DNA of 56,107 nt from Sporosarcina limicola (GCF_014873855.1 NZ_JADBEL010000011.1:1-56107), one strand, 5' to 3'; shown: positions 25,146 to 33,836, counted from the first letter of the stretch. Notes: generated from the letters alone by a model not told the origin. Numbers and translations: made by a program.

Positions 25146-26333
25146 TTGAAAAAAATATTATACATTGTATTTGTTTTCAACTTTTTATTTAGCTTATTAA
25201 CAACTATTTTACCGTTACTAGTTTTTGCAATAACAAATTCATCTGCAACATCTGGATATATCTTATCTACATTTATGATCTCTTTATTATTGATCAGAAT
25301 ACTTTTAATAAAGTATAATTTCAAGCTGAATAATATTGCGATTACAGGTCTTGTGTTTTATAGTCTAGGTTTCTTTTTGTTGCTAATTGCATCAAGCAAT
25401 ATACTGTATTTTTATATTGGCGCGACCTTACTAGGTATTGGTGTTGGGGCAGTTGCACCAGTGTTAATTACTTTGATTACCAGTATAAATGAAAATACTA
25501 ATAAAATGGTTGGTTTACACAATTCATTTATGGGTGCTGCTTCTGCAACAGCGCCATTCGCAGGTGTTTATTTCTATTACAATTTCCCGAGTTTTTATTT
25601 ATATTCTATGTTATTCACTTTATCAATATCAGTCTTATTAATCAGCTTTTTCATTAAATTAAATAATGAAGATTCTAATAGCGAAAAGTTAAATAAACCT
25701 GCTAATAATAGTGTCATTGCAGTTTTTCTTAATAAAGAATATCTATCAAACTACTCCATATTTTTATTGGTGTCAATTAGTTACGGAAGTATAATTGCCT
25801 ACCTTCCTATTTATCTTGAACAGATAAGTCTTAGAATTGATATTTTCTATTTTTTATTTTGGGCCTTCTTTATTATTTCTCAAGTTTATGTTCCAAGAAT
25901 AAAAAAAGTTATAAACGAAAGATATTTATTGGCATTGTTTATGCTCTTACTTAGTATTAGTACATTACTAATATCTATATTAAACAATTACATCGGGCTT
26001 ATCACGATTGCTGTAACTTTTGGTTTTTGTTATGGGGCTCTTACGAATTTGTTTTATATTCGAATTGCTGTAGTTAAAGATGAAAAACTCAAAACAAATG
26101 CTTTTTCCATATTCGGTTTAATGTCTTATTTAGGTGTTGGATTAGGAGCATTTATTTTTATCTCTATAGCTGACGTTTCTTTACGTTTATTATTCGTTGT
26201 CTCATCTATGTTTCCAATAGTAGGTTTACTTCTTATTTTAATTTTATACTTAGTGGAAAGATTAAAATCTATGCGAGTAAAGACTATAGAAAGTAATTCC
26301 GAAATTCAAAATAATATTGGAGTTAAAAAGTAG
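25146..26333 (+). CDS. MFS transporter, probable product exporter
   Basis: A 395-residue protein with about 12 predicted membrane helices (for example LYIVFVFNFLFSLLTTILPL at the start, ALFMLLLSISTLLISIL, GLLLILILYLVERL at the end). No multidrug signature is obvious. TTG 25146 follows GGTGGTGA. In an operon that makes an acylated small molecule it is the likely exporter and possibly the self-resistance gene. Very AT-rich like its neighbours. The substrate is unknown. Confidence 0.8.
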   Translation: MKKILYIVFVFNFLFSLLTTILPLLVFAITNSSATSGYILSTFMISLLLIRILLIKYNFKLNNIAITGLVFYSLGFFLLLIASSNILYFYIGATLLGIGVGAVAPVLITLITSINENTNKMVGLHNSFMGAASATAPFAGVYFYYNFPSFYLYSMLFTLSISVLLISFFIKLNNEDSNSEKLNKPANNSVIAVFLNKEYLSNYSIFLLVSISYGSIIAYLPIYLEQISLRIDIFYFLFWAFFIISQVYVPRIKKVINERYLLALFMLLLSISTLLISILNNYIGLITIAVTFGFCYGALTNLFYIRIAVVKDEKLKTNAFSIFGLMSYLGVGLGAFIFISIADVSLRLLFVVSSMFPIVGLLLILILYLVERLKSMRVKTIESNSEIQNNIGVKK

Positions 26334-26334
26334 G

Positions 26335-26703
26335 ATGAAGATACTTGGTGTAGGTATTGATATAGTTGACAAAATGCAGGTCGCTAAACTAATTAAAAAA
26401 GATGTTTTTGGCCACTTTTTGAAAAAGTGGTTTACGACAGAGGAAAGGGAATACTTATTAAAAAGCAAAAATATAGTAAATGAATTTTCTATTATATTTT
26501 CTATAAAAGAATCTTTTATAAAAGCCTCTTCAGGAAATATTACTTTAAAAGATATGAAGAACATAAATGTTTCTAAGTTCAATTATAAATATAAGATATC
26601 ATATACTAAAGATGAAAAATTTTCACTAGATAAATATTATATGATTACTAATAGTGCAATAAAATCACTGGTGATTTCCTCGGTAGTAATACTTGAAAAG
26701 TAG
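26335..26703 (+). CDS. AcpS-type 4'-phosphopantetheinyl transferase
   Basis: A 122-residue AcpS-family enzyme. ILGVGIDIVDK carries the Mg/CoA-binding Asp and SIKESFIKASS matches the FxxKExxxKA motif (Lys and Glu needed for transfer). It is smaller and more diverged than housekeeping AcpS. GGAGTT precedes the ATG at 26335 by 11 nt. Its presence at the end of the operon suggests dedicated activation of the operon ACP and makes the pathway self-contained. Confidence 0.8.
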   Translation: MKILGVGIDIVDKMQVAKLIKKDVFGHFLKKWFTTEEREYLLKSKNIVNEFSIIFSIKESFIKASSGNITLKDMKNINVSKFNYKYKISYTKDEKFSLDKYYMITNSAIKSLVISSVVILEK

Positions 26704-26984
26704 CAAATAAAGACCCCTATAGTTCGAGCATAATGAGCCGATAATCTATCGTTTAATTTATTGGAAATGCTACGGGAGGAATCAGCTCGGAAGAAACATA
26801 TGTAATAGAAGGGGTGGACAATGGGGATTTCGTAGGGACTGTCTTGCATTGGTCGGATGTTATAAAAGTATTGGATTAATAGGTATACGTTGGGGAATAT
26901 AAGGTAGAGGATACGATTTGAGAACAGGGATGTTGTGGTGTTCAATATTGAATTGATTTTCAAGATATGATTACGAGGATAAGA
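26704..26984. other. possible decayed coding remnant after the operon
   Basis: The frame around 26770-26878 reads as a plausible protein tail (EETYVIEGVDNGDFVGTV, then HWSDVIKVLD) but lacks a start or ribosome binding site and breaks into stops on both sides. It may be the last piece of a lost gene. The family is not recognised. Confidence 0.3.
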
Positions 26985-27027
26985 TAGAAAAACCCTACTT
27001 GAAACTTTTTCAAGTAGGGTTTTTTGT
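26985..27027 (+). terminator. strong intrinsic terminator
   Basis: AAACCCTACTTGAAA and TTTCAAGTAGGGTTT form a near-perfect 15-bp stem with a 2- to 3-nt loop and a T-tail. It closes transcription from the biosynthetic operon side before hflX. Confidence 0.9.
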
Positions 27028-27092
27028 AATAAAGAATTATTTTGGCGAAGCATGCACAAAACATTGAAAACCCGGGTATTGAGGTGATTGTT

Positions 27093-27131
27093 TTGAAAAT
27101 TAAGCCAAAACTTGAACCTGTAACCCTCTAG
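27093..27131 (+). CDS. possible 12-codon leader peptide upstream of hflX
   Basis: TTG 27093 follows GAGGTGATTG (27081-27090) at good spacing and begins a frame encoding M-K-I-K-P-K-L-E-P-V-T-L and a TAG stop. The distance to hflX is 170 nt, and T-rich text (TTCGCTAGTTTTTTT, about 27172-27186) lies between. This resembles the small leader frames that control ribosome-rescue genes by attenuation, but could be coincidence. No known family. Confidence 0.3.
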   Translation: MKIKPKLEPVTL

Positions 27132-27299
27132 TTCTTCTCATCAAAAGCTTCTGCGCTTACAAAACAGGCCTTCGCTAGTTTTTTTAGCTGTAAATCACGT
27201 TGGTAGAGGTGATTGGAAGAATGGAGCGTGAAGAATAGAAAGTATATGAAATGTGGTAAGATAAGCGTATTGAAGGCTTGTCTGGAAAGGGGTTATTAG

Positions 27300-28571
27300 A
27301 TGGAAATGTTATTAGAACGCGCGGTGCTTGTTGGGGTACAGCTGCAGAAAGACAAGCATTTTGACTATGCGATGGAAGAGTTGCGAAATCTTGCTGAAGC
27401 GATTGAGGTTGAGGTTGTTGGGCAAGTGACACAAAATTTGGAACGACGTCATCCGTCCCATTATGTTGGAAAAGGGAAAATTGAAGAAATTCGTAATTTC
27501 TATGATGAGCTCGATGCGAATCTTGTCATATTCAATGATGAACTTTCACCATCACAGATTCGGAATTTGGAGCAGGAACTCGATTGTAAAGTAATCGATC
27601 GGACGATGCTAATCCTGGATATTTTCGCACGACGCGCAAAGACAAGTGAGGCGCGAATGCAGGTTGAGCTAGCCCAACTACAATATATGCTTCCTAGGCT
27701 TATCGGTTTACGTGCTTCACTTGGTAGGCAAGGTGGCGGCACGGGCGGCGGACTCCAAAACAAAGGAGCTGGAGAAACGAAGCTCGAACTGGATCGACGG
27801 AAAATTGAAGATCAGATTGCAAAGCTTCGCCGTGATCTTGAACATGTAAAGGATCAACGGGAAACGCAACGGAAACAGCGAAAGAAAAGCGGTACGCCCG
27901 TTGTCTCGATTGTCGGTTATACGAATGCTGGCAAGTCGACGCTTATGAATCAGTTACTTCTAAAATTGAATCCTGATAATGCGAAACAAGTCTACGAAGA
28001 AGATATGTTGTTCGCCACGCTCGATACATCCGTACGGAAAGTAAAACTCGTTGATAATAAGGAGTTTATGTTAACAGATACGGTTGGTTTCGTCTCGAAG
28101 CTTCCTCACCATCTTGTCAAGGCATTCCGTTCGACGCTAGAAGAAGCAAGGGATGCAGACCTGTTGCTCCATGTTGTAGATGTTTCCAACCCAGAATACC
28201 GGTACATGATGGAAGTGACAATTGATACCTTGCAAGCTGTCGGCGTGGAGGACGTGGAGACAGTAAGTATCTATAATAAAGCAGATCTAGCTGACATCCC
28301 TTATCCACGTGTACAGGATGATAGTGCATGGATTGCTGCTAAAGAAGGGAAAGGGCTAGATGAACTTATCGAATTGATCAGGAAGAGGATTTTTGAACAA
28401 TTTGTCACTTGTAAGCTTCTGATTCCATTCAATCGTGGGGATGTTGTATCCTATTTAAATGAGAGAACAAATATTAAAAATACAGAGTACGAAGAAGATG
28501 GGACGCTCATAACTGTGGAGATGTCGGCTTCGGAAAAAGTTAGGTTTGAAGAGTTTGTAATCAACCAGTGA
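27300..28571 (+). CDS. hflX: HflX, ribosome-splitting GTPase
   Basis: A 423-residue HflX: N-terminal HflX domain (GQVTQNLERRHPSHYVGKGK), GRQGGGTGGGLQNKGAGETK in the glycine-rich linker, then a G domain with G1 GYTNAGKST, G3 DTVGFVSKLP, and G4 NKAD. HflX binds stalled 50S/70S ribosomes and dissociates them, also in response to heat and some antibiotics. ATG 27300 follows AAAGGGG at 7 nt. Single gene with a terminator. The possible mini leader frame at 27093 would fit antibiotic-responsive control as described for related genes. Confidence 0.95.
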   Translation: MEMLLERAVLVGVQLQKDKHFDYAMEELRNLAEAIEVEVVGQVTQNLERRHPSHYVGKGKIEEIRNFYDELDANLVIFNDELSPSQIRNLEQELDCKVIDRTMLILDIFARRAKTSEARMQVELAQLQYMLPRLIGLRASLGRQGGGTGGGLQNKGAGETKLELDRRKIEDQIAKLRRDLEHVKDQRETQRKQRKKSGTPVVSIVGYTNAGKSTLMNQLLLKLNPDNAKQVYEEDMLFATLDTSVRKVKLVDNKEFMLTDTVGFVSKLPHHLVKAFRSTLEEARDADLLLHVVDVSNPEYRYMMEVTIDTLQAVGVEDVETVSIYNKADLADIPYPRVQDDSAWIAAKEGKGLDELIELIRKRIFEQFVTCKLLIPFNRGDVVSYLNERTNIKNTEYEEDGTLITVEMSASEKVRFEEFVINQ

Positions 28572-28582
28572 ATGAGTATACA

Positions 28583-28634
28583 AAAAAGCTGCACCACAAG
28601 ACTTTTACAAGTCGATTGCGGTACAGCTTTTTCT
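28583..28634. terminator. terminator after hflX
   Basis: AAAAAGCTG...CAGCTTTTT, closing an inner GACTTTTACAAGTC hairpin; A- and T-rich tracts flank the stem on both sides. Confidence 0.75.
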
Positions 28635-29010
28635 ATCTAAGAGAAAGGGGTGGGATGATTGTAGTATGCCCGCTTTTCATAAAGTTAAACCTCTTTGGAC
28701 TGGATAGTATGCAAACGTACCCAAATTGCACCGCGACTGATGAGTTCGATGTATTTAAGAACATCTACGATACCGATTTGTGAATGCAAGGAGTGCTGCG
28801 TCAAATTGTGGATATCTAAATTGCAGATTAGATAGCTCCTTCATTCACATCGTAAAATCTAGAGATGAATGTGGTGATTAAATGGCATTGTTTTAAAGGT
28901 AGGTATTACGACTCAAATCTAAGATTCGACAAAAAATATGAAACTATTTCCAATGTATGCCGTATAATTGATGTGTAGTCAAAATTAGTGAATGGAAGGA
29001 AGAGAACAAT
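28635..29010. other. intergenic stretch without a supported gene
   Basis: A 42-codon frame from ATG 28655 behind AAGGGGTGGG was considered but has irregular composition and no neighbour. The promoter of the lipoprotein gene presumably lies near 28960-28990. Confidence 0.4.
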
Positions 29011-29886
29011 ATGAAAAATTGGATAAAAGGGTTGGCAGCTGGAATACTTGTCTTAGGTCTGGGCGCGTGTAGCACAGCACAACCGAAAACTGATTCAGCA
29101 ACGGGTAAACAAGTTGAATTAAAAAATGAGAGTAAAATGACGGCGCAGGAAGTATACAAAAAGTCGATGGAAGTTTCTAAAGACCAAAAGAGTATGCATG
29201 CGAAAATGGACATCAATCAGAAAATTGATGTTCCAAGCCAGAAACTTAAAATTGACAGCAAGATCAAAATGGATATGGATATGGTGATTGACCCGCTCGC
29301 TATGTATCAGAATATGAAAGTGGACATGGGAGATCAAGGCAAGATGGATATGGAAATGTACATGACGGAAGAAGGCTTCTTCATGTTTAATCCCGAATTG
29401 AAACAATGGATTCAAATGCCGGCTGAAATGTCCAAAGAAATGATGGCGCAAATGGGCGGCGGAGCAGATCCAACACTGGATATGGAAATGTTCAAGGAAT
29501 TCGCGGATGACTTTAAATTCGAGCAGACAGATGATGCATACATCCTAACTCTTGCTGCTTCAGGCGATAAATTCAGTAGCTTATTCAAGAAAATGGCTGC
29601 CGAAAATATGCCAGCAGGAATGGAATTAGGTGAAGATGAAGCGGAAATGATGGAGAACTTGGAAGTTAAAGGTCTTGAATTTGAAATCTTCATCGACAAA
29701 AAAACGTTCTTCACAACTTCATTTAACATGGATATGGATATGACGATGAAAGCTGAAGGCGAAGAAATGCATATCATCCAAAAGATGAAAGCTGACATTA
29801 GCAAAATCAACGAAATCGACAAAATTGTAATCCCTCAGGAAATACTTGACAATGCGATGAATGTCAATGACATGATGGGTAAGTAA
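29011..29886 (+). CDS. Met-rich DUF6612-like lipoprotein
   Basis: A 291-residue lipoprotein. The signal peptide ends with the lipobox LGLGACST (Cys about 20), so it is anchored at the outer face of the membrane. The mature part resembles the LolA/LppX-like DUF6612 fold seen in Bacillota (KMDINQKIDVPSQKLKIDSK, EEGFFMFNPELKQWIQMPAE). It is striking for Met-Asp repeats such as KMDMDMVIDP, KMDMEMYM, SFNMDMDMTMK and many other Met residues. GGAAGGAAGAG precedes the ATG. The function is unknown; lipid or metal handling are possibilities. Confidence 0.8.
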   Translation: MKNWIKGLAAGILVLGLGACSTAQPKTDSATGKQVELKNESKMTAQEVYKKSMEVSKDQKSMHAKMDINQKIDVPSQKLKIDSKIKMDMDMVIDPLAMYQNMKVDMGDQGKMDMEMYMTEEGFFMFNPELKQWIQMPAEMSKEMMAQMGGGADPTLDMEMFKEFADDFKFEQTDDAYILTLAASGDKFSSLFKKMAAENMPAGMELGEDEAEMMENLEVKGLEFEIFIDKKTFFTTSFNMDMDMTMKAEGEEMHIIQKMKADISKINEIDKIVIPQEILDNAMNVNDMMGK

Positions 29887-29890
29887 TTAA

Positions 29891-29923
29891 CGAACGTCGG
29901 ATAATTATTCCGGCGTTTTTTTG
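29891..29923 (+). terminator. intrinsic terminator of the lipoprotein gene
   Basis: CGTCGGA and TCCGGCG pair (one G-T) around an 8-nt loop, followed by TTTTTTTG. Confidence 0.8.
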
Positions 29924-29934
29924 TTGCAAAGAAA

Positions 29935-29995
29935 TAGTGGAATGGTCATATATGCAGAAGAATGGTCGCTTTGTTAGTGAAAATGGTCACATATG
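29935..29995. repeat. degenerate copies of the 41-bp repeat family
   Basis: AATGGTCATATATGCAGAAG and AATGGTCAC-ATATG are spaced exactly 41 bp (29944 and 29985), with AGAATGGTCGC in between. Same words and period as the array at 10604-10830. Confidence 0.8.
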
Positions 29996-30048
29996 GTAAT
30001 GAAAATACTCACCGCGCTAGAATCAGTTTCACACACGGGAAATCTAAC

Positions 30049-30063
30049 TGATAATCATTTTCA
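30049..30063. promoter_or_regulatory. Fur box 1 upstream of the siderophore importer operon
   Basis: TGATAATCATTTTCA inside the near-palindrome AACTGATAATCATTTTCAGTT. It matches the Bacillus Fur core and lies just before the -35 element. Confidence 0.8.
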
Positions 30064-30071
30064 GTTATTCG

Positions 30072-30099
30072 TTGACACTAGAATCTATCCTGCTATAAT
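30072..30099 (+). promoter_or_regulatory. sigma-A promoter of the siderophore importer operon
   Basis: -35 TTGACA (30072-30077), 16-nt spacer, -10 TATAAT (30094-30099): consensus hexamers. Flanked by Fur boxes on both sides, so iron repression is expected. Confidence 0.85.
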
Positions 30100-30115
30100 A
30101 GAAATTGCAGCTAAT

Positions 30116-30130
30116 TGATAACCATTTTCA
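30116..30130. promoter_or_regulatory. Fur box 2 downstream of the promoter
   Basis: TGATAACCATTTTCA within CTAAT...ATTAG. The position after the -10 supports repression of initiation or early elongation. Confidence 0.75.
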
Positions 30131-30177
30131 TTAGAAAGATACCAATTGGATGTAAATAATCGATATCGGGGATACCC

Positions 30178-31128
30178 ATGAAGATACGTTACTTGGTCAT
30201 CATTACAATCAGTCTCTCATTCCTCTCATTATTCGTAGGGGTGAGCCGTATTACGCCGATGAATCTGCTCGATTTCAAATCGGAAGAAACGGAAATATTC
30301 CTCATCAGCCGTTTGCCTAGACTTGTTGCAATTCTCCTGGCAGGTGCCGGAATGAGTATTGCGGGTCTCATCATGCAACAGCTGAGCCGGAACAAATTTG
30401 TTTCACCGACGACAGCGGGAACACTCGATGCGACGCGGCTCGGGATTTTGGTCTCGATGTTGCTGTTCACTAACGCATCCACGATTGAAAAAATGATTGT
30501 CGCTTTTGTATTCGCGCTTGCCGGCACGCTGCTGTTCATGCAAATCCTTGACCGTATTAAGTTCAAGGATGCGATTTTCATTCCACTTGTCGGGTTGATG
30601 TTCGGGAATATATTGTCGTCTATCGCAACGTTCTTCGCTTATAAAGCGAATGTCATCCAAAATATGTCGGCTTGGCTGCAAGGTGATTTCTCGATGATCA
30701 TGAAAGGGCGTTACGAACTTCTTTACATAAGCATTCCAGTGCTCATCATTACATATTTGTACGCAAACCGCTTTACGGTTGCGGGGATGGGTGAGGATTT
30801 CTCTAAGAACCTTGGACTTGCTTATAAACGGGTCGTTAATATCGGACTTATCCTTGTTGCGCTAATAACAACAACCGTTGTTTTGACGGTTGGAATGATC
30901 CCATTTCTAGGGTTGATTATCCCGAATATTGTTTCCATATTCAAAGGGGATCATTTACAGAAAACGTTGCCACATACCGCATTGCTCGGTGCGATTTTCC
31001 TGCTTATCTGCGACATTTTGGGTCGGGTGCTCATTTATCCGTACGAAATATCGATTAGTTTAATGGTAGGCGTTATCGGCAGCGGAATCTTCCTCTACTT
31101 GTTGTTTAGGAGGAAGGCCTATGCGTAA
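30178..31128 (+). CDS. yclN: iron-siderophore ABC transporter permease (YclN/FatD-like)
   Basis: A 316-residue BtuC/FecCD-family permease with about nine or ten helices. The family signature GAGMSIAGLIMQQLSRNKFV and the ATPase-contact loop around GMGEDFSKNLGL are present. It matches YclN of the petrobactin importer. It overlaps the next permease gene by 8 nt and lies behind a promoter framed by two Fur boxes, so iron starvation should induce it. Confidence 0.92.
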   Translation: MKIRYLVIITISLSFLSLFVGVSRITPMNLLDFKSEETEIFLISRLPRLVAILLAGAGMSIAGLIMQQLSRNKFVSPTTAGTLDATRLGILVSMLLFTNASTIEKMIVAFVFALAGTLLFMQILDRIKFKDAIFIPLVGLMFGNILSSIATFFAYKANVIQNMSAWLQGDFSMIMKGRYELLYISIPVLIITYLYANRFTVAGMGEDFSKNLGLAYKRVVNIGLILVALITTTVVLTVGMIPFLGLIIPNIVSIFKGDHLQKTLPHTALLGAIFLLICDILGRVLIYPYEISISLMVGVIGSGIFLYLLFRRKAYA

Positions 31129-32071
31129 TTCAACGAAACTGTTCATATTATCTATTATTGCCGTGATTTTCTGCGGCTTGTATCTTTTCCAAGGATTAAA
31201 CGGAAGTTACGACTATGCTTTACCACGCCGTGGCATCAAAGTGTTGGCGATGGCGATAACGGGTGTGGCAATCGCCTATTCGACAGTCATCTTCCAGACC
31301 ATCACACATAACCGGATATTGACACCAAGCATCATGGGACTTGATTCACTGTATTTATTGCTTCAGACCGCTATGATTTTCTTCCTTGGTTCGGGGCATA
31401 TGGTGATAGTCAATAAACACGTGAATTTTATATTGTCTGTTGGGACGATGGTGCTATTTGCGCTCATCTTGTATCGGTTCTTGTTTAGGGGCGGAAAACA
31501 GCCGATTTATTTCCTGCTGCTTGTTGGTATCATTGTCGGAACTTTTTTCGGAAGTATCTCGACGTTCCTGCAAGTCCTTATTGATCCGAATGAGTTCATG
31601 CGTGTGCAGGACAAAATGTTCGCTAGTTTCAACAATGTCAGCGGTGATCTTGTTTGGTGGGCACTTGGAATTGTCGTAATCGGACTTATAATTGGTTGGC
31701 GTTACATTAATGATCTTGATGTGCTGTCATTAGGCCGAGATACTGCTGTCAATCTAGGGGTTTCCTACAATAAGGTTGTCAAGACGATGCTTGTGTTATC
31801 CGCTGTACTTGTTGCCGTTTCAACGGCGCTCGTAGGTCCAATCACGTTTTTCGGATTAATCGTCGCGAATCTGTCTTATCAATTTTTCAAAACCTTTAAG
31901 CATTCAATTCTCATTATCGGTGCATCTATCATAAGTATTATCGCCCTCGTCGGTGGACAATGGGTTGTCGAACGGGTATTTACGTTTTCAACAACACTTA
32001 GTGTCATCATCAACTTCATCGGCGGCGTCTATTTCATCTACTTACTATTGAAGGAGAGTCGATCCACATGA
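31121..32071 (+). CDS. yclO: iron-siderophore ABC transporter permease (YclO/FatC-like)
   Basis: The second 316-residue FecCD-type permease of the heterodimer. ITGVAIAYSTVIFQTITHNR is the family signature, and SLGRDTAVNLGVSYNKVV is the coupling-helix region. The 8-nt overlap with yclN and the ATGA overlap with yclP show a single translation unit. The charged hydrophilic loops and the lack of a signal peptide are as expected for these permeases. Confidence 0.92.
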   Translation: MRNSTKLFILSIIAVIFCGLYLFQGLNGSYDYALPRRGIKVLAMAITGVAIAYSTVIFQTITHNRILTPSIMGLDSLYLLLQTAMIFFLGSGHMVIVNKHVNFILSVGTMVLFALILYRFLFRGGKQPIYFLLLVGIIVGTFFGSISTFLQVLIDPNEFMRVQDKMFASFNNVSGDLVWWALGIVVIGLIIGWRYINDLDVLSLGRDTAVNLGVSYNKVVKTMLVLSAVLVAVSTALVGPITFFGLIVANLSYQFFKTFKHSILIIGASIISIIALVGGQWVVERVFTFSTTLSVIINFIGGVYFIYLLLKESRST

Positions 32072-32829
32072 TCCAAGTCCGTGAACTGTCGAAATTTTAT
32101 GGTAAAAAAGCGGTCGTTGAAAAGGTCAATGTTGATATCCATCGTGGAAAGATTACGTCGTTTATCGGGCCGAATGGTGCTGGTAAGTCGACGCTCCTTT
32201 CAATGGTGAGCCGTCTTCTTGATGCGGATACAGGTGAAGTACTTGTGGATAACGACGACGTTCGGAAGATGAAATCCAATGACTTCTCAAAACGGGTATC
32301 CATTTTGAAACAGTCGAATTTCATGAATGTTCGCCTGACGATTCGCGAACTTGTATCATTTGGTCGTTTTCCGCATTCGAAAGGGAGACTGACAGCCGAG
32401 GATCTCCGTATCGTCGACCAGTCGATGGATTATATGGATCTTATGGAGATGCAGAACGATTATTTGGATGAACTATCAGGTGGACAACGCCAGCGTGCTT
32501 TCATCGCGATGGTTATTGCCCAAGATACGGATTATATCCTACTTGACGAGCCGCTTAATAACTTGGATATGAAGCATTCGGTTCAGATTATGAAAATATT
32601 GAGAAGATTGGTTGATGAACTAGGGAAAACAGTTGTGATTGTTTTACATGACATTAACTTTGCATCGGTTTACTCGGATCGCATCGTTGCATTGAAAGAG
32701 GGTCGCGTTGTTAAAGATGGACCAACGAATGACATTATTAATTCTGAAGCACTGAAAGAGATTTATGATATGGATATCCCTATTAAACAAATGAAGAATT
32801 GTCGCATATGCGTGTACTTCGACTCTTAA
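32068..32829 (+). CDS. yclP: iron-siderophore ABC transporter ATPase (YclP-like)
   Basis: A 253-residue ABC ATPase with Walker A GPNGAGKST, signature LSGGQRQRAF, Walker B YILLDEPLNNLD and the H-loop LHDINFA. It belongs to the FepC/FhuC class that powers FecCD permeases. It overlaps yclO by ATGA; the substrate-binding gene follows 17 nt later. All catalytic motifs are intact. Confidence 0.93.
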   Translation: MIQVRELSKFYGKKAVVEKVNVDIHRGKITSFIGPNGAGKSTLLSMVSRLLDADTGEVLVDNDDVRKMKSNDFSKRVSILKQSNFMNVRLTIRELVSFGRFPHSKGRLTAEDLRIVDQSMDYMDLMEMQNDYLDELSGGQRQRAFIAMVIAQDTDYILLDEPLNNLDMKHSVQIMKILRRLVDELGKTVVIVLHDINFASVYSDRIVALKEGRVVKDGPTNDIINSEALKEIYDMDIPIKQMKNCRICVYFDS

Positions 32830-32846
32830 TTAGAAAAGGATGGGTT

Positions 32847-33815
32847 ATGATGAAAAAAATTAAAATTTTATTGATGATGATTGCACTAATGGCGGTCCTC
32901 GTTGCATGTGGAACGAAAGATGACAAGACTTCTGAAAAAGCGACTGACAAAACTTCTGGAGATAACAAAGAAACAGAAACAGCAGTAATCGAAATTAAAC
33001 ATGAACTTGGCGAAGCAACTGTAACGAAAAACCCTAAGAAAGTCGTAGTATTCGATTTTGGCGTACTTGACACACTTGACAAGCTTGGTATTGAAGTTGC
33101 GGGTCTTCCACAATCGAACGTTCCTTCATACCTTGCTAAATATAAAGATGAGAAGTATGAGAACCTAGGTAGTTTGAAAGAGCCGGATTTCGAAAAAATT
33201 CACGCAATGAAACCGGACGTAATCTTTATCTCTGGACGTCAATCTGACCTCTTTGAACAGTTTAGTGAAATTGCACCAACTGTCTATGTAGGATTGGATA
33301 CTGCAAATTACATGGATTCGTTCAAACATAATATGGAATTGGTTGCAGAAATCTTTGGTAAAGAAGATGAAATGAAAACAGAACTTGCTGAAGTTGATGA
33401 ACAAATCAAGGCGATTAACGAAAAAACTGCAGGGCTTGACTCGAAAGCATTGATTGTTCTTGGAAGTGAAGGAAAAGTTAGTGCGTACGGACCAAGTTCA
33501 CGTTTTGGATTGATTCATGATGTGTTCGGTTTTAAAGCGGCAGATGAAAAAATTGAAATCTCAAAGCATGGTCAAAATATTACGTTTGAATATATCTTTG
33601 ATACGAATCCTGACGTTCTCTTCGTTGTAGACCGTGATGCGGCAATCGGTGGGGATTCAAGTGTGAAGGACTCCATTGAAAATGAATTGGTTATGAAAAC
33701 GAATGCTTATAAAAATGGTAAAATCGTTTACTTGAATGCTGAATATTGGTACCTATCCGGTGGCGGTCTTCAATCTATGAAAGAAATGATTAAAGAAGTT
33801 GAAGCTGGGTTGTAA
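32847..33815 (+). CDS. yclQ: siderophore-binding lipoprotein (YclQ/FatB-like)
   Basis: A 322-residue class III solute-binding lipoprotein. The lipobox is LVACGTK and is followed by an acidic Thr/Ser linker. FDFGVLDTLDKLGIEVAGL and AMKPDVIFISGRQSDL are typical of the YclQ/FatB/CeuE group, which binds catecholate siderophores such as petrobactin; YclQ-type proteins use Tyr/Arg at the cleft. The ATG at 32847 (or 32850) follows AAGGATGG; the longer frame from 32799 overlaps yclP and has no ribosome binding site. It delivers the ferric complex to YclNO. Confidence 0.9.
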   Translation: MMKKIKILLMMIALMAVLVACGTKDDKTSEKATDKTSGDNKETETAVIEIKHELGEATVTKNPKKVVVFDFGVLDTLDKLGIEVAGLPQSNVPSYLAKYKDEKYENLGSLKEPDFEKIHAMKPDVIFISGRQSDLFEQFSEIAPTVYVGLDTANYMDSFKHNMELVAEIFGKEDEMKTELAEVDEQIKAINEKTAGLDSKALIVLGSEGKVSAYGPSSRFGLIHDVFGFKAADEKIEISKHGQNITFEYIFDTNPDVLFVVDRDAAIGGDSSVKDSIENELVMKTNAYKNGKIVYLNAEYWYLSGGGLQSMKEMIKEVEAGL

Positions 33816-33836
33816 GAAGTTTTGTTAATGTGAGAG

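Noticed and set aside
28568..28783. 71-codon frame after hflX
   Set aside because: Overlaps the hflX terminator, and the internal ATG frame of 42 codons has no protein-like features.
29119..29451. Minus-strand His-rich 110-codon frame within the lipoprotein gene
   Set aside because: It is the antisense shadow of the Met-Asp (ATGGAT) repeats and has no ribosome binding site.
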